DNA of 64,000 nt, taken from positions 1 through 64,000 of the forward strand of contig NZ_JACBGH010000008.1 in the NCBI RefSeq assembly GCF_013391695.1, read 5' to 3'. The position numbers and the translations under genes were made by a program. Shown one piece after another: positions 18,178 through 28,325 of the stretch (its first letter is position 1; every line of letters starts with the position of its first letter). The notes below the pieces were generated by a model. It had not been told where the DNA came from and ran no database searches. It worked only from the letters and a program-made list of their open reading frames with translations. Origin of the DNA: Thiomicrorhabdus cannonii. GTDB lineage: Bacteria; Pseudomonadota; Gammaproteobacteria; Thiomicrospirales; Thiomicrospiraceae.

Positions 18178-18262
18178 AAGGCGCAGACCGCTTGTGGTTG
18201 ATGCGTCTGTGTCAGCGTTGCTACGATTTGAATATAGTTATTGATTAAATTTAGAGAGAAAA

Positions 18263-19147
18263 ATGTCTTACAAACCCCTTACTAAAGCAGTGCTTCCGGT
18301 TGCCGGACTGGGCACGCGTTTTTTACCGGCCACCAAAGCCATCCCCAAAGAGATGTTGACCGTCGTCGACAAGCCATTGATTCAATATATTGTGCATGAA
18401 GCGGCTGAGGCGGGCATTACCGATATTATTTTGGTGACTCATTCCAGCAAGGGCGCCATCGAAAACCATTTTGACAAGCACTATGAGCTGGAAACCGAAT
18501 TGGCGCTGCGCGGCAAGCAGGAACGTCTGCTGCCGTTACGGGAAATCACTCCGGAAGGGGTTCGCTTAGTGAGCGTGCGTCAGCCGGAAGCCTTGGGTTT
18601 GGGGCATGCCATTTTGTGCGCCTCGCCGGTGATCGCCGAAGATGAGCCTTTTGCGGTACTGTTGCCGGATGTATTGATGCACCATCCGCAGAAAGGTTGT
18701 CTGGCACAAATGGTCGATACCTATCAGAAATTGCACACCAGTGTGGTGGCGCTGGAGGAGGTGCCGGACGACCAGGTTGAAAAGTATGGTATCGCCGAAG
18801 TGCAGGGGCCGGACTTGCGTATTACGCGATTGGTTGAAAAGCCCAAGGTCAACGAGGCGCCGTCCAATTTGTCCGTAGTGGGGCGTTATATTTTTACGCC
18901 GCGCTTGATGAGCTTGTTGAAGCATACCCAACCGGGGGCCGGCGGCGAGATTCAACTCACCGATGCCATGGATGCGTTATTGCAGGAAGAGGTGATGTTC
19001 GGGTTTGAGTTCAAAGGCGGTAAAAGCTACGATTGCGGCGACAAGCACGGTTATTTGCAGGCCAATGTTGAATATGCGTTGCGCGACGCCAAACTCGGCG
19101 ATACATTTAGAGAATATCTGATGTCACTTGACTTGCAGGCGCGTTGA
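18263..19147 (+). CDS. galU: UTP-glucose-1-phosphate uridylyltransferase
   Basis: Makes UDP-glucose from UTP and glucose 1-phosphate. Seen: the N-terminal nucleotide-binding signature GLGTRFLPATKAIPKEML, LPDVLMHHP (metal-binding Asp), GRYIFTPRL and GGEIQLTDAMDAL. The 294 residues match GalU. The ATG has TAGAGAGAAAA just upstream. It begins a run galU-pgi-ugd that supplies sugar nucleotides for envelope or exopolysaccharide; the glucan synthase at 48.6 kb would use its product. Confidence 0.95.
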   Translation: MSYKPLTKAVLPVAGLGTRFLPATKAIPKEMLTVVDKPLIQYIVHEAAEAGITDIILVTHSSKGAIENHFDKHYELETELALRGKQERLLPLREITPEGVRLVSVRQPEALGLGHAILCASPVIAEDEPFAVLLPDVLMHHPQKGCLAQMVDTYQKLHTSVVALEEVPDDQVEKYGIAEVQGPDLRITRLVEKPKVNEAPSNLSVVGRYIFTPRLMSLLKHTQPGAGGEIQLTDAMDALLQEEVMFGFEFKGGKSYDCGDKHGYLQANVEYALRDAKLGDTFREYLMSLDLQAR

Positions 19148-19212
19148 TATTGCCGGATGAGATGAGTGGTTCAACGATAAATCAGGACAGTTGAAGTCAA
19201 AGAGGGGGATGA

Positions 19213-20844
19213 ATGGGGGTGCAACATAGTCAAGCGTGGATGGCTTTGCAGAAACATTGCCAGGACGGAGCGGGGCAGCAGCATTTAAAAACGTTGTTTG
19301 CCGATGCGCATCGTGCGGAACACTTCTCCATTGAGTTGGACGAATTGTTTTTGGATTACTCCAAGAATCGCATTACCGAGGAAACCCTCTCTTTATTAAT
19401 AGCCCTGGCTGAACAGCAAGCGTTGCCGGATTGGATCAGCCGTCTGCTGACCGGCGATGTGGTTAATGATACGGAAGCGCGCCCGGCGCTGCATACCGCC
19501 GCGCGGGCAGAAGGTGAGGATGTGCAGGGTGTGGCGGCCGAGGTGCAGGCCGATATCGAGTTGCAGCTGCAGAAAATGGCCAAAATCGTCGACAAGATCC
19601 GCTCCGGCCACTGGCGCGGCTTCAGCGGTAAGCCGATTACCGATGTCGTCAACATCGGTGTCGGTGGGTCTGATCTGGGGCCTTTGATGGTCACCCATGC
19701 TTTGCAGACGATTGAGTCGCCGGTGAATTTGCACTTCATCTCGTCGATTGACGGCACGCAGACATCCAATCTATTGAACCATCTCAATCAGGAAACCACC
19801 CTTTTTATTCTCGCCTCCAAATCGTTTACGACGATTGATACCCTTTCCAATGCGGAAACTGCAAAGGATTGGTTGGAAGAGAAGATTGCAGATTCGCAAA
19901 CCCTGTTGTCCCAACATTTTCTGGGGGTCTCGACCCGTCCTGATTTAATGAGCGAATGGGGGCTTCCGGAGGATAATCAGCTGTTGTTTTGGGATTGGAT
20001 AGGCGGGCGCTATTCCATGTGGTCGACGATTGGTATGCCGATTGCGCTGAAAGTGGGAATGGACGGATTCAGGGAGATGTTGCAGGGCGCACATCTGCTG
20101 GATAAGCATTTCGGCTCGGCCCCTATGTCGCAGAATATACCGGTTTTAATGGGATTGATCGATATCTGGAATATCAACTTTCTGGATATTCAGGCCAAGG
20201 CCATTTTGCCGTATGACGCCCGTTTGAAGTATTTGCCGGCGTATTTTGAGCAGCTGGTCATGGAGAGCAACGGGAAGTCGGTCAATCGCGCCGGTGAGCG
20301 GGTAGGCTACAAAACCTGCCCGATTCTGTGGGGCGAGGTAGGGCCGAACGCGCAGCATGCGTTTTATCAGCTACTGCATCAGGGTACCCAGTCTGTCATG
20401 TGCGATTTTATCGCGCCCGTCGAACGTGATGATTTCAAGACGGATGCCGGTACGGAAAAAGATCACAGCTTGCGTTATCAGCATCAACTGGCTATGGCCA
20501 ATTGTTTTGCCCAGTCACGCGTGTTGATGTTGGGAGATGCCGCCATTCCCGAGTCGATCAAGGCCAAGTTCGATTCACCTTTCAAACATTATCCCGGCAA
20601 TCAGCCTTCCAATACGATTTTGTTAAAAACCATTTCACCCAAAACCTTGGGAATGTTGGTGGCGCTGTATGAGCATAAGACTTTTGTGGAAGCGGTCATC
20701 TGGGAGATCAATCCGTTTGACCAGTGGGGGGTGGAGCTTGGCAAGCTGATCGCCAAAGAAACCCATGCAGCCATTAAAGATGTTGCTTTATCCGAGGCCT
20801 TTGATTCATCCACCCAAAACCTGATTAAGAGGATTGCAAAATGA
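19213..20844 (+). CDS. pgi: Glucose-6-phosphate isomerase
   Basis: Interconverts glucose 6-phosphate and fructose 6-phosphate. Seen: VVNIGVGGSDLGPLMV, DWIGGRYSMWSTIG (family signature 1), the catalytic Glu region VMESNGKSVNR, and GELG-type end IWEINPFDQWGVELGK (signature 2). Its 543 residues match the bacterial enzyme. The start has AGAGGGGGATGA before the ATG. The stop overlaps the ugd start by 4 bases (ATGA), so the two are translationally coupled. Confidence 0.96.
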   Translation: MGVQHSQAWMALQKHCQDGAGQQHLKTLFADAHRAEHFSIELDELFLDYSKNRITEETLSLLIALAEQQALPDWISRLLTGDVVNDTEARPALHTAARAEGEDVQGVAAEVQADIELQLQKMAKIVDKIRSGHWRGFSGKPITDVVNIGVGGSDLGPLMVTHALQTIESPVNLHFISSIDGTQTSNLLNHLNQETTLFILASKSFTTIDTLSNAETAKDWLEEKIADSQTLLSQHFLGVSTRPDLMSEWGLPEDNQLLFWDWIGGRYSMWSTIGMPIALKVGMDGFREMLQGAHLLDKHFGSAPMSQNIPVLMGLIDIWNINFLDIQAKAILPYDARLKYLPAYFEQLVMESNGKSVNRAGERVGYKTCPILWGEVGPNAQHAFYQLLHQGTQSVMCDFIAPVERDDFKTDAGTEKDHSLRYQHQLAMANCFAQSRVLMLGDAAIPESIKAKFDSPFKHYPGNQPSNTILLKTISPKTLGMLVALYEHKTFVEAVIWEINPFDQWGVELGKLIAKETHAAIKDVALSEAFDSSTQNLIKRIAK

Positions 20845-22151
20845 AAGTATCGGTATTTGGTTGCGAATTGAGCGGTCTGGTGACGGCCGGCGCCCTGGCT
20901 CAAACCGGTAATCAGGTGCTGGCCTTGCCGATAGGCGTGGTCAAGGTGGACGATTTGAAGCGCGGGGTTCTGCCGCGCAATGAACCGGGATTGGACGGTT
21001 TGTTGCAATCGCAGGTCGAAGAAGGGCGTTTGCAGTTTGAGGGGGATTGGAAAAAAGGCGTCGCGCATGGCGAAGTGCTGATTCTGAGTATGCCGTCCTG
21101 GCGCCTGGAGCGTGCCGAAGAGGTCATCAAAACCATTGGCGAACAGGCCAGAGGGGATGTGCTGGTGGTCAATCAAAGCTCATTTCCGATCGGCACCGCG
21201 GACCGTTTCGAGGCGCAAATCAAGCTGGCGTTTGCGCAGCGCGGTTTGGTCGCTAAAGTGGCGGTCGTGGCCATGCCGGAATTTATCAGTGAGGGTTCGG
21301 CCATCAGCGACTTCGTCAAGCCGGATCGCATTATTTTGGGAAGTCATGATCCGCAAGCGATTCAGCAGGTGCGTGATCTGATGCGTCCGTTCAACCGTGT
21401 CATCGATCAATTTAAAGTCATGAGTACGCGTGCCGCCGAATACACCAAGTACGCAGTCAACGCGCTTTTGGCAACGCGAATCAGCTTGATTAACGAACTG
21501 GCCAATAATGCCGAGCATTTCAATATCGACATGGAAGAGGTGCGCCAGGGGTTGGGCTCTGATCATCGTATCGGATTTAACTACCTCTACCCGGGCTGCG
21601 GTTTTGGCGGGCCGAGCTTTGCTGCCGATGTCAAAAACCTGGTCGGTACCTTACAGAGCAAGGGTTATGATGCCGATCTGCTGAAAGCAGTGCTCAGCAA
21701 TAACGAAATCCAGAAAGAGGTGCTGTTTCGCAAGGCGTGGCGCTTTTTTGATACGCGCTTGAAAGGGCGTAAAATCGCGGTCTGGGGTCTGTCTTTCAAA
21801 CCCAATACCTCCACGGTCGAAAATGCACCCAGTTTGAAGACCATCGAGGCGTTTGTCGAACAAGGCGCCATTGTGAAAGCCTATGACCCCAAAGCCATGA
21901 AAGACTTTGCCGCCCATTGGCATCATCCAGAAGGCTTGGAGCTGGTAAACGATATGTATGAGGCGTTGCAAGACGTGGATGCCTTGCTGATTATGACCGA
22001 GTGGAAAGCGTTCTGGAATCCGGATTTTAAACGCATGAAGCAGCTGATGCGCAAGCCGGTGATTTTTGACGGGCGCAATATCTATGAACCGGATCGCGTT
22101 ATGGAACGCGGTTTCCGCTACTTCGGTGTCGGGCGCGGTGAGATTGTCTGA
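20841..22151 (+). CDS. UDP-glucose/GDP-mannose dehydrogenase family protein, catalytic Cys absent
   Basis: Related to UDP-glucose 6-dehydrogenase over its whole 436 residues: an N-terminal Rossmann domain (MKVSVFGCELSGLVTAGALA), a central helical segment (EYTKYAVNALLATRISLINELANN) and a C-terminal UDP-binding domain (WGLSFKPNTSTVENAPSLK). Two sites are odd. The active-site loop reads GCGFGGPSFAADVKNL, where family members have GGSCFPKD, so the catalytic Cys aligns with Ser. The dinucleotide motif is GCELSG instead of GxGYVG. It may be a specialised or altered enzyme. The start overlaps pgi, suggesting an active operon member. Confidence 0.8.
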   Translation: MKVSVFGCELSGLVTAGALAQTGNQVLALPIGVVKVDDLKRGVLPRNEPGLDGLLQSQVEEGRLQFEGDWKKGVAHGEVLILSMPSWRLERAEEVIKTIGEQARGDVLVVNQSSFPIGTADRFEAQIKLAFAQRGLVAKVAVVAMPEFISEGSAISDFVKPDRIILGSHDPQAIQQVRDLMRPFNRVIDQFKVMSTRAAEYTKYAVNALLATRISLINELANNAEHFNIDMEEVRQGLGSDHRIGFNYLYPGCGFGGPSFAADVKNLVGTLQSKGYDADLLKAVLSNNEIQKEVLFRKAWRFFDTRLKGRKIAVWGLSFKPNTSTVENAPSLKTIEAFVEQGAIVKAYDPKAMKDFAAHWHHPEGLELVNDMYEALQDVDALLIMTEWKAFWNPDFKRMKQLMRKPVIFDGRNIYEPDRVMERGFRYFGVGRGEIV

Positions 22152-22261
22152 GCGGTTTGATTCGCTAATAAAGCCGTGCCCGGTTTATTGCCGAGCCTAA
22201 AAAAGAGTAGAATAGCAGCCGTCTGCCTATTTCACATTTAAATTAGTTGAAAGAGAGTGTT

Positions 22262-23098
22262 ATGAAACCGTTTGAACGTGGCATTTATTTACTGCCCAAC
22301 TTGATGACAACCGCGGCCCTGTTTGCCGGCTTTTATGCGGTCATAGCCGGAATGCAGGGGCATTTTGAGGCGGGTGCCATCGCCATTTTTGTGGCGATGA
22401 TTTTCGACGGTCTGGACGGGCGTGTAGCGCGTATGACCAACTCCACCAGTGCGTTTGGTGCAGAATATGACAGCCTGTCCGATATGGTTTCTTTTGGCCT
22501 TGCGCCGGCCTTGCTGGTTTATCAATGGGCCTTGCAGGATTTTGAAAAACTGGGGTGGGTCGTCGCGTTTATCTATACGGCGGCGGCGGCCTTGCGCCTG
22601 GCGCGCTTCAATACCCAGGTGGGCATTGCCGACAAACGCTATTTTCAGGGACTGCCAAGCCCGGCAGCCGCAGCATTGTTGGCCGGACTGGTGTGGATGG
22701 TCGAAACCAATCAGATGCAAAACGCCACCGTGCCGTTTGCGGCGCTGCTGCTAACGCTGTTTGCAGGTATTATGATGGTCAGCAATGTGCGTTTTAGTTC
22801 TTTCAAAGAGTTGAGCCTGAAAGACAAAGTGCCGTTTGTGACCCTGATTCTGATCGTGTTGGTGGCGGTGGTCATCACCTTGAAGCCGGCGATGTTCCTG
22901 TTCCTGATTTTCCTGGTTTATGCGATCTCCGGCCCGACGATGACCTTGCTGGCATTGAAGAAAACCCGCGAATTGCGCAAGCAGCATAAAAAAGAGGCCG
23001 CGGAGAATGTTGCGGCACCGGCAGAAGCGATTGCCGAAAACAGCACGCCGAAAACTCAACAGGCCGGGTTCGATACCGCCTCAGAAGAGAAACACTGA
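22262..23098 (+). CDS. pssA: CDP-diacylglycerol-serine O-phosphatidyltransferase
   Basis: Makes phosphatidylserine for phosphatidylethanolamine at the inner membrane. Seen: the CDP-alcohol phosphatidyltransferase motif DGLDGRVAR...GAEYDSLSD at about residues 45-70, and about six transmembrane helices, so it is the membrane (subclass II) enzyme. The ATG at 22262 follows GAAAGAGAGTGTT and gives 278 residues. The polar C-terminal tail (from about 240) is variable and contains repeat copy 6, encoding KTQQAGF. leuA begins 2 bases after the stop; pssA-leuA is a common neighbourhood. Confidence 0.93.
   Translation: MKPFERGIYLLPNLMTTAALFAGFYAVIAGMQGHFEAGAIAIFVAMIFDGLDGRVARMTNSTSAFGAEYDSLSDMVSFGLAPALLVYQWALQDFEKLGWVVAFIYTAAAALRLARFNTQVGIADKRYFQGLPSPAAAALLAGLVWMVETNQMQNATVPFAALLLTLFAGIMMVSNVRFSSFKELSLKDKVPFVTLILIVLVAVVITLKPAMFLFLIFLVYAISGPTMTLLALKKTRELRKQHKKEAAENVAAPAEAIAENSTPKTQQAGFDTASEEKH
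23051..23070 (+). repeat. Dispersed 20-bp repeat, copy 6 (inside pssA)
   Basis: AAAACTCAACAGGCCGGGTT. It lies in frame within the variable tail of pssA, 28 bases before the stop codon. Confidence 0.9.
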
Positions 23099-23100
23099 AA

Positions 23101-24645
23101 ATGAAAGAACAAGTCATTATTTTTGATACCACTTTGCGCGATGGTGAGCAAAGCCCCGGCGCTTCCATGACCAAGGAAGAGAAGGTGCGTATTGCCAAAC
23201 AGCTGGAAAAGCTGCGGGTCGATGTCATTGAAGCCGGTTTTCCGGCGGCCAGCCCCGGCGATTTTGAGGCGGTCAAGGCGGTGGCTTCGGTGGTCAAGGA
23301 CAGCACTGTCTGCGGTCTGGCGCGCGCGGTGGAAAACGACATTATGCGCGCCGGCGAGGCGATCAAACCGGCGAATTCCGGGCGTATCCATACTTTTATC
23401 GCCACCTCGCCGATCCATATGGAAAAGAAATTGCGCATGACGCCGGATGAAGTGGTGGAACGTGCCGTCTGGGCGGTCAAAAAGGCACGAAACTATACCG
23501 ACAACGTCGAGTTTTCACCGGAAGATGCCGGGCGTTCCGAGCCGGATTTCCTGTGCCGCGTGATTGAGGCGGTGATTGCCGCGGGGGCGACGACCATCAA
23601 TATTCCCGATACGGTCGGTTATAACGTGCCCGACCAGTTCGGCGCTTTGTTCAAGACGCTGATCGAACGTATCCCCAATTCCGATAAAGCCATTTTCTCG
23701 GCGCACTGTCATAACGATTTGGGACTGGCGGTGGCCAACTCGCTCGCAGCGGTGCAGAACGGCGCGCGCCAGATCGAATGTACCATCAACGGCCTGGGCG
23801 AGCGTGCCGGTAACACCGCTTTGGAAGAGGTGGTTATGGCTATCAAGACGCGGCAGGATATCTTTACGGTGGATACGCGTATCAACACCCGTGAAATTCT
23901 GGCGGCTTCGCGCTTGGTGTCGGGCATTACCGGTTTTGCGGTACAGCCCAACAAGGCGATTGTCGGTGCCAATGCGTTCTCGCACGAGTCGGGCATTCAT
24001 CAGGATGGCGTGCTGAAGCACCGCGAAACCTATGAAATCATGCGCGCCGAAGATGTGGGCTGGACGACCAATAAGATGGTGCTGGGCAAACATTCCGGCC
24101 GCAATGCGTTCCGCAGCCGCCTGGAAGAACTGGGCGTGACCTTTGACACCGAGCAGGAGTTGAATGACGCCTTTGGCCGTTTCAAAGAGTTGGCGGATCG
24201 CAAGCATGAGATTTACGACGAAGATCTGCAGGCGTTGGTGACCGACAGTTCCGCCGAGCGCGCCGAAAATGAAATCTACCGTCTGGTGGCTTTGAAGGTG
24301 GCGACCGAAACCGGCGAGCGTCCGCATGCGGAAGTGACCTTGTGGGTGAATGGCGAAGAGAACAGTGCGCGTGCCGATGGCGGCGGCGTGGTGGATGCCA
24401 CCTTCAAGGCGATTGAAAGCCTGGTGAAGTCGGGGGCGACGCTGGAACTTTATTCGGTCAGCAACGTCACCAACGGTACCGATTCGATGGGTGAAACCTC
24501 GGTGCGTCTGGAATTGGCAGGGCGCATCGTCAACGGGCAGGGGGCGGATACCGATATCGTCACCGCCTCGGCAAAAGCCTATATCAATGCCCTGAACAAG
24601 TTGCTGGCGGGCAACGCCAAAGCTCATCCGCAAGCGCCGGTATAA
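23101..24645 (+). CDS. leuA: 2-isopropylmalate synthase
   Basis: Condenses acetyl-CoA with 2-ketoisovalerate, the first committed step of leucine synthesis. Seen: [18 protein letters not shown] at the N-terminus (catalytic TIM-barrel), [25 protein letters not shown] with the metal-binding histidines, [13 protein letters not shown], and a C-terminal regulatory domain (about 390-514) for leucine feedback. Its 514 residues match LeuA. It is the second gene in pssA-leuA-holD-rimI. No attenuator is visible, as its upstream spacing is 2 bases. Confidence 0.96.
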   Translation: MKEQVIIFDTTLRDGEQSPGASMTKEEKVRIAKQLEKLRVDVIEAGFPAASPGDFEAVKAVASVVKDSTVCGLARAVENDIMRAGEAIKPANSGRIHTFIATSPIHMEKKLRMTPDEVVERAVWAVKKARNYTDNVEFSPEDAGRSEPDFLCRVIEAVIAAGATTINIPDTVGYNVPDQFGALFKTLIERIPNSDKAIFSAHCHNDLGLAVANSLAAVQNGARQIECTINGLGERAGNTALEEVVMAIKTRQDIFTVDTRINTREILAASRLVSGITGFAVQPNKAIVGANAFSHESGIHQDGVLKHRETYEIMRAEDVGWTTNKMVLGKHSGRNAFRSRLEELGVTFDTEQELNDAFGRFKELADRKHEIYDEDLQALVTDSSAERAENEIYRLVALKVATETGERPHAEVTLWVNGEENSARADGGGVVDATFKAIESLVKSGATLELYSVSNVTNGTDSMGETSVRLELAGRIVNGQGADTDIVTASAKAYINALNKLLAGNAKAHPQAPV

Positions 24646-24653
24646 GTTCGGTC

Positions 24654-25190
24654 GTGGTCAAGTTCTCCTCTGATCTGTTTGTACAGCTCGGCGGCCAGGT
24701 CTGGCAGACCCGGCCTGCTGAGTTTTGGCAGGCGCAAAAAAACGCCTCCGCGGTTGTGGAATCCAGAGGGCAAGGTGAAGCGGTTTCGCTGAAAACGCAG
24801 TCGTTGGCACCTGTTTCGGTATTATCTGAACGGCATCAGCTTGAGCCAGCCGGTTTGGTGTTGATCGGCAGCGGTCTGAATGCCATTTGGGAGAACGACG
24901 AGGCGCTCGAATGGCAACTGTGGCTGAACATCTGCCGGGCGTTCGCTTGGCCCGAAGAACAGGTGACCTATTTCGATACCGATGTATTGAGTTCCGAAGA
25001 GGCGGTTTTTACCACCTTGGAGGAGATCATGGCGTTGGATGTCGAGCAGGTGTTGTCTATGGCGCCGGAGCACGCGTTGTCCGAACAGTTGGCCGAAGGC
25101 TTTGCGGTGTTGACAGTACCCAGTTTAAGCGATATGTTGGCCGACCCTTATGCCAAGCGCGACTTCTACGAAACGCTGATGCGCGCCTGA
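24654..25190 (+). CDS. holD: DNA polymerase III psi subunit-like protein
   Basis: A 178-residue protein with weak similarity to HolD, which links the clamp loader (via chi) to single-strand binding protein. The evidence is the C-terminal SLSDMLADPYAKRDFYETL, which resembles the end of E. coli psi (P-x-L-x-D-x-x-A-x-P-x-A), and the position just upstream of rimI, as in enterobacteria. The rest of the sequence is poorly conserved in this family. It uses a GTG start 8 bases after leuA. Repeat copy 7 lies in the N-terminal part, encoding TRPAEF. Confidence 0.6.
   Translation: MVKFSSDLFVQLGGQVWQTRPAEFWQAQKNASAVVESRGQGEAVSLKTQSLAPVSVLSERHQLEPAGLVLIGSGLNAIWENDEALEWQLWLNICRAFAWPEEQVTYFDTDVLSSEEAVFTTLEEIMALDVEQVLSMAPEHALSEQLAEGFAVLTVPSLSDMLADPYAKRDFYETLMRA
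24708..24727 (-). repeat. Dispersed 20-bp repeat, copy 7 (inside holD)
   Basis: Minus-strand AAAACTCAGCAGGCCGGGTC. In frame with holD, where it encodes TRPAEF on the sense strand. Confidence 0.88.
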
Positions 25191-25238
25191 TTCCACTCCC
25201 TTTCCGATACACATTTCTGATAGTTTTAAGTTAATTAC

Positions 25239-25721
25239 ATGATGATGGAACTGAGTTACTTGCGTAATATGCAGGAAAGTGACCTTGACTGGGTGTTGCA
25301 GATTGAGCAGCAGGCGTATGACTTTCCCTGGAGTCTGCAAGGGTTTGAGAACAGCCTGGATCAGGGGTTGAACTATATTTTCTGCAATGCCGACGGTGAA
25401 GGTTTGGGGTATGCGTGCGTTCTGACGGTATTGGATGAAGCGCATCTGCTGAATCTCTGCGTGGCGCCTAAGTTCCAGGGCAGAGGGTTGGGGAAACAGG
25501 CGTTGCAAACATTGCAAAGCAAGCTCAAGGAAAGTGATTTCAATATCATGTTCCTGGAGGTGAGAGGTTCGAACGAAGCGGCGTTGAAGCTTTATGAACG
25601 TTGCGGCTTTAACCGTGACGGAGTGCGTGCCAATTATTACCGTTGCCATGAATGGGACGAGGAAAAGGGCGCGTTGGTTGAAACCAAAGAGGACGCGATT
25701 TTGATGTCTTGTCCTCTTTGA
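25239..25721 (+). CDS. rimI: Ribosomal-protein S18 alanine N-acetyltransferase
   Basis: A GNAT acetyltransferase for the N-terminus of ribosomal protein S18. Seen: EQQAYDFPWSLQGFENSL at the start, the acetyl-CoA-binding LCVAPKFQGRGLGKQALQTL, LEVRGSNEAALKLYERCGF and RANYY(R). Its 160 residues match RimI. Three consecutive ATG codons begin the frame, so the start may be up to six bases later. It ends the pssA-leuA-holD-rimI run and is convergent with suhB, with repeat copy 8 in the gap. Confidence 0.93.
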   Translation: MMMELSYLRNMQESDLDWVLQIEQQAYDFPWSLQGFENSLDQGLNYIFCNADGEGLGYACVLTVLDEAHLLNLCVAPKFQGRGLGKQALQTLQSKLKESDFNIMFLEVRGSNEAALKLYERCGFNRDGVRANYYRCHEWDEEKGALVETKEDAILMSCPL

Positions 25722-25734
25722 AAGTGGTCGGCTG

Positions 25735-25754
25735 AAAAGTCAGCAGGCCGGGTT
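25735..25754 (+). repeat. Dispersed 20-bp repeat, copy 8
   Basis: AAAAGTCAGCAGGCCGGGTT, one base off the consensus. It fills the rimI-suhB convergent gap and touches the suhB stop codon. Confidence 0.85.
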
Positions 25755-26562
25755 ATTTGCGCAATTCGGTCGGAATGGTTTTGGCCAGCGTCTGCGCCAT
25801 CTCTTTATAGAGTTTCGGGTTGGAAACCAGAATATTGCCGCTTTGCAGGTAGTTTTCACCGCCCATAAAATCGGTTACCAGTGCGCCGGCCTCTTTGGCA
25901 ATCAAGGCGCCGGCGGCGATATCCCAAGGTTTCAGGTTGAACTCCCAGTAACCGTCTACGCGGCCGCACGCTACATAAGCTAAGTCCAACGCCGCAGAAC
26001 CGGCACGGCGGATGCCGGCGGTCGATTGCATAAAGCTTTTCAAGCTTGCCATATAGCTGTCGAGATAGCTGAAATCATGGTACGGGAAGCCGGTCGCCAA
26101 CAACGCGTTGTCGAGGGTTTTCTGTTCGCTCACGCGGATACGGAAGTTGTTGAGTTTGGCGCCGCTGCCGCGGCTGGCGCTGAACATCTCGTCACGTAGC
26201 GGGTCGTAAATGACGCCGTGCATCAGTTTGCCTTTCTCTTTAATTGCAATGGATACCGCAAATTGTGGGAACTGGTGGAGGAAGTTGGTAGTGCCGTCCA
26301 GCGGATCGATGATCCATTCAATGTCGGATTTGCTGTTTTTAGCCGGGTTTTTGCCGCTCTCTTCCGCGAGGATATGATGATCCGGATAGTATTTACGGAT
26401 GGTTTGGATAATCGCCTGCTCCGCCTCTTTGTCGACTTCGCTGACGTAGTCGTTCTTGCCTTTGTGCTCAATATTGAGACGATCGATGTTGTCCAAATGG
26501 TGCATGATTTTTTGACCGGCGCTGCGGGCAGCTTGGATCGCGATATTGAGTAAAGGATGCAT
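25753..26562 (-). CDS. suhB: Inositol-1-monophosphatase family protein
   Basis: A metal-dependent sugar phosphatase; in E. coli SuhB also acts in rRNA transcription. Seen: EVDKEAEQAII, ILAEESG, WIIDPLDGTTNFLH (metal-binding motif 1) and the later WDIAAGALIAKEAGALVTD (motif 2). The ATG at 26562 has CAGGAAC 6 bases upstream and gives 269 residues; a longer frame to 26607 has no support. It is divergent from trmJ, as in many gammaproteobacteria. Confidence 0.93.
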   Translation of the reverse strand: MHPLLNIAIQAARSAGQKIMHHLDNIDRLNIEHKGKNDYVSEVDKEAEQAIIQTIRKYYPDHHILAEESGKNPAKNSKSDIEWIIDPLDGTTNFLHQFPQFAVSIAIKEKGKLMHGVIYDPLRDEMFSASRGSGAKLNNFRIRVSEQKTLDNALLATGFPYHDFSYLDSYMASLKSFMQSTAGIRRAGSAALDLAYVACGRVDGYWEFNLKPWDIAAGALIAKEAGALVTDFMGGENYLQSGNILVSNPKLYKEMAQTLAKTIPTELRK

Positions 26563-26671
26563 GGCGGAGTTCCTGTTTTGCGTGTTTTTTATTGTTAAAG
26601 AGAGCAAGGTTGCGAATTTTGACGGCTAAGGCGTTAAAATAGCGCAGAAAAATATTATAACGGAAAATAAG

Positions 26672-27490
26672 ATGATTGAAGAGAGTGACAAGCAAGATTC
26701 TGATTCAAGACAGGTCTATTTCGACAATTACAGTCTGCACCCCGGCCTGTCCAAAATCCGAGTCGTGCTGGTGGAAACCTCGCATCCGGGCAATATCGGC
26801 GCGGTGGCGCGCGCCATGAAAAACATGGGATTAAGCCGTTTGGTCTTGGTTTCCCCCAAGCATTTCCCGAGTCAGGAAGCGTCGCAGCGGGCGTCGAGTG
26901 CGGCCGATATCTTGAATAATGCCCAAGTGGTCGCTACATTGGATGAAGCGGTGGTGGGCGCGAAGCTGGTGGTGGGGGCGAGTGCGCGCTTGCGTAAAGT
27001 CGCCTGGCCGCAACTGGATGTGCGTGAAACGGCGATGCTGGCGTTACAAACCGCCGAAGAGGGTGAGATTGCGATGGTTTTCGGTCGTGAGGATTCCGGT
27101 TTAAGCAATGCCGAGCTGGATAAGTGTCATTATCTGGCGCATATTCCGAGCAATCCGGTTTATAGCTCGCTCAATCTGGGGCAGGCGGTGCAGGTCTTTG
27201 CCTACGAGTGTCTGATGGCCGCCGATCTGCAGCGCGAACATAGCAAAGGCTACCGTCATAAATTGGCGACAGCCGACCAGTTGGAAGGTTTTTACGAGCA
27301 TATGTTCCAGACGCTACAGGATATCGAGTTTCTGGATCCGGCTAAAAATGCGCGTTTTATGCGTCGCATGCGTCGACTGTTTAACCGTACGCAGTTGGAT
27401 GTCAAAGAGATTGATATCTTGCGCGGTATTTTGTCTGCCGCCCAGCGCCAGGCGGAACGCGCTCAGCAGCTTGGGCAAGGAGAGGAGTGA
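26672..27490 (+). CDS. trmJ: tRNA (cytidine/uridine-2'-O-)-methyltransferase
   Basis: A SPOUT-fold methyltransferase that modifies position 32 of several tRNAs. Seen: [36 protein letters not shown] and [22 protein letters not shown], the AdoMet knot signatures, followed by a C-terminal helical extension. Its 272 residues match TrmJ. Its stop lies against the cysE start. trmJ-cysE-iscR-isc is a familiar order in gammaproteobacteria. Confidence 0.94.
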   Translation: MIEESDKQDSDSRQVYFDNYSLHPGLSKIRVVLVETSHPGNIGAVARAMKNMGLSRLVLVSPKHFPSQEASQRASSAADILNNAQVVATLDEAVVGAKLVVGASARLRKVAWPQLDVRETAMLALQTAEEGEIAMVFGREDSGLSNAELDKCHYLAHIPSNPVYSSLNLGQAVQVFAYECLMAADLQREHSKGYRHKLATADQLEGFYEHMFQTLQDIEFLDPAKNARFMRRMRRLFNRTQLDVKEIDILRGILSAAQRQAERAQQLGQGEE

Positions 27491-27492
27491 AG

Positions 27493-28290
27493 GTGTTTAA
27501 GCGAATCAAATCGGACATCCAGTGTGTGTTTGAACGCGATCCGGCGGCACGCAATACCTTTGAGGTGTTGACGACCTATCCGGGGTTGCATGCCATTTTA
27601 TGGTACCGTGCAGCGCATTTTTTGTGGAACAAACGTTTGAAGTGGCTGGCGCGCTTCATCTCGACGGCGGCGCGCTGGTTCACCGGTATTGAAATCCACC
27701 CGGCCTGTAAAATCGGCGAACGCCTGTTTATCGACCACGGCATGGGGGTGGTGATCGGTGAGACCGCGGAAATCGGTGATGACTGCACGCTTTATCATGG
27801 CGTGACCTTGGGCGGGACGACCTGGCAGAAAGGCAAACGTCACCCGACGCTCGGGGATCGTGTCGTCGTTGGGGCCGGCGCTAAGGTGTTAGGGCCGATT
27901 ACGGTCGGCAATGATGCGCGTATCGGTTCCAATGCGGTGGTGGTCAAAGAGGTGCCCGAAGGACGAACTGTAGTGGGGATTCCGGGACGTATCGTCGAAC
28001 CCAATAAATCGGAAACGCTGAAGCGCCGCGAAAAAATGGCGGAAAAAATCGGTTTTGATGCCTATGGGGTCAAGCAGGATGTGACTGATCCGGTGGAGAA
28101 GGCGATTTACAGTTTGCTCGATCATATTCAGGTGCAGGATGAGAAACTCGAAAAAATGGCGCAAGCGTTGCATCGTTTGGGCGGGGAAACCATCGATATG
28201 CACCTGCCCAAGCTCGACGACGTGGTGTTGGAGCCTAGTGATCCGGAGCAGGCTGCGCACTTGAAGCAAAGCGGCCAGAAGCATGATTAA
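27493..28290 (+). CDS. cysE: Serine O-acetyltransferase
   Basis: Makes O-acetylserine for cysteine synthesis. Seen: [20 protein letters not shown] at the N-terminal helical domain and a left-handed beta-helix of hexapeptide repeats ([22 protein letters not shown], split by the HPG/HG catalytic His region, [16 protein letters not shown]). The GTG at 27493 is preferred because AGGAG stands 5 bases upstream, though an in-frame GTG at 27487 overlapping the trmJ stop is possible. The tail of about 40 residues after the beta-helix is longer than the cysteine-feedback peptide in E. coli. Confidence 0.93.
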   Translation: MFKRIKSDIQCVFERDPAARNTFEVLTTYPGLHAILWYRAAHFLWNKRLKWLARFISTAARWFTGIEIHPACKIGERLFIDHGMGVVIGETAEIGDDCTLYHGVTLGGTTWQKGKRHPTLGDRVVVGAGAKVLGPITVGNDARIGSNAVVVKEVPEGRTVVGIPGRIVEPNKSETLKRREKMAEKIGFDAYGVKQDVTDPVEKAIYSLLDHIQVQDEKLEKMAQALHRLGGETIDMHLPKLDDVVLEPSDPEQAAHLKQSGQKHD

Positions 28291-28325
28291 ATAGGGTCAT
28301 GCAGTCATAAAAGAAGCTTATTTCA

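Noticed and set aside
27697-27715. ACCCGGCCTGTAAAA in cysE
   Set aside because: The 11-base core half matches the reverse repeat, but the outer bases do not; it lies in a conserved hexapeptide-repeat region, so codon chance is enough.
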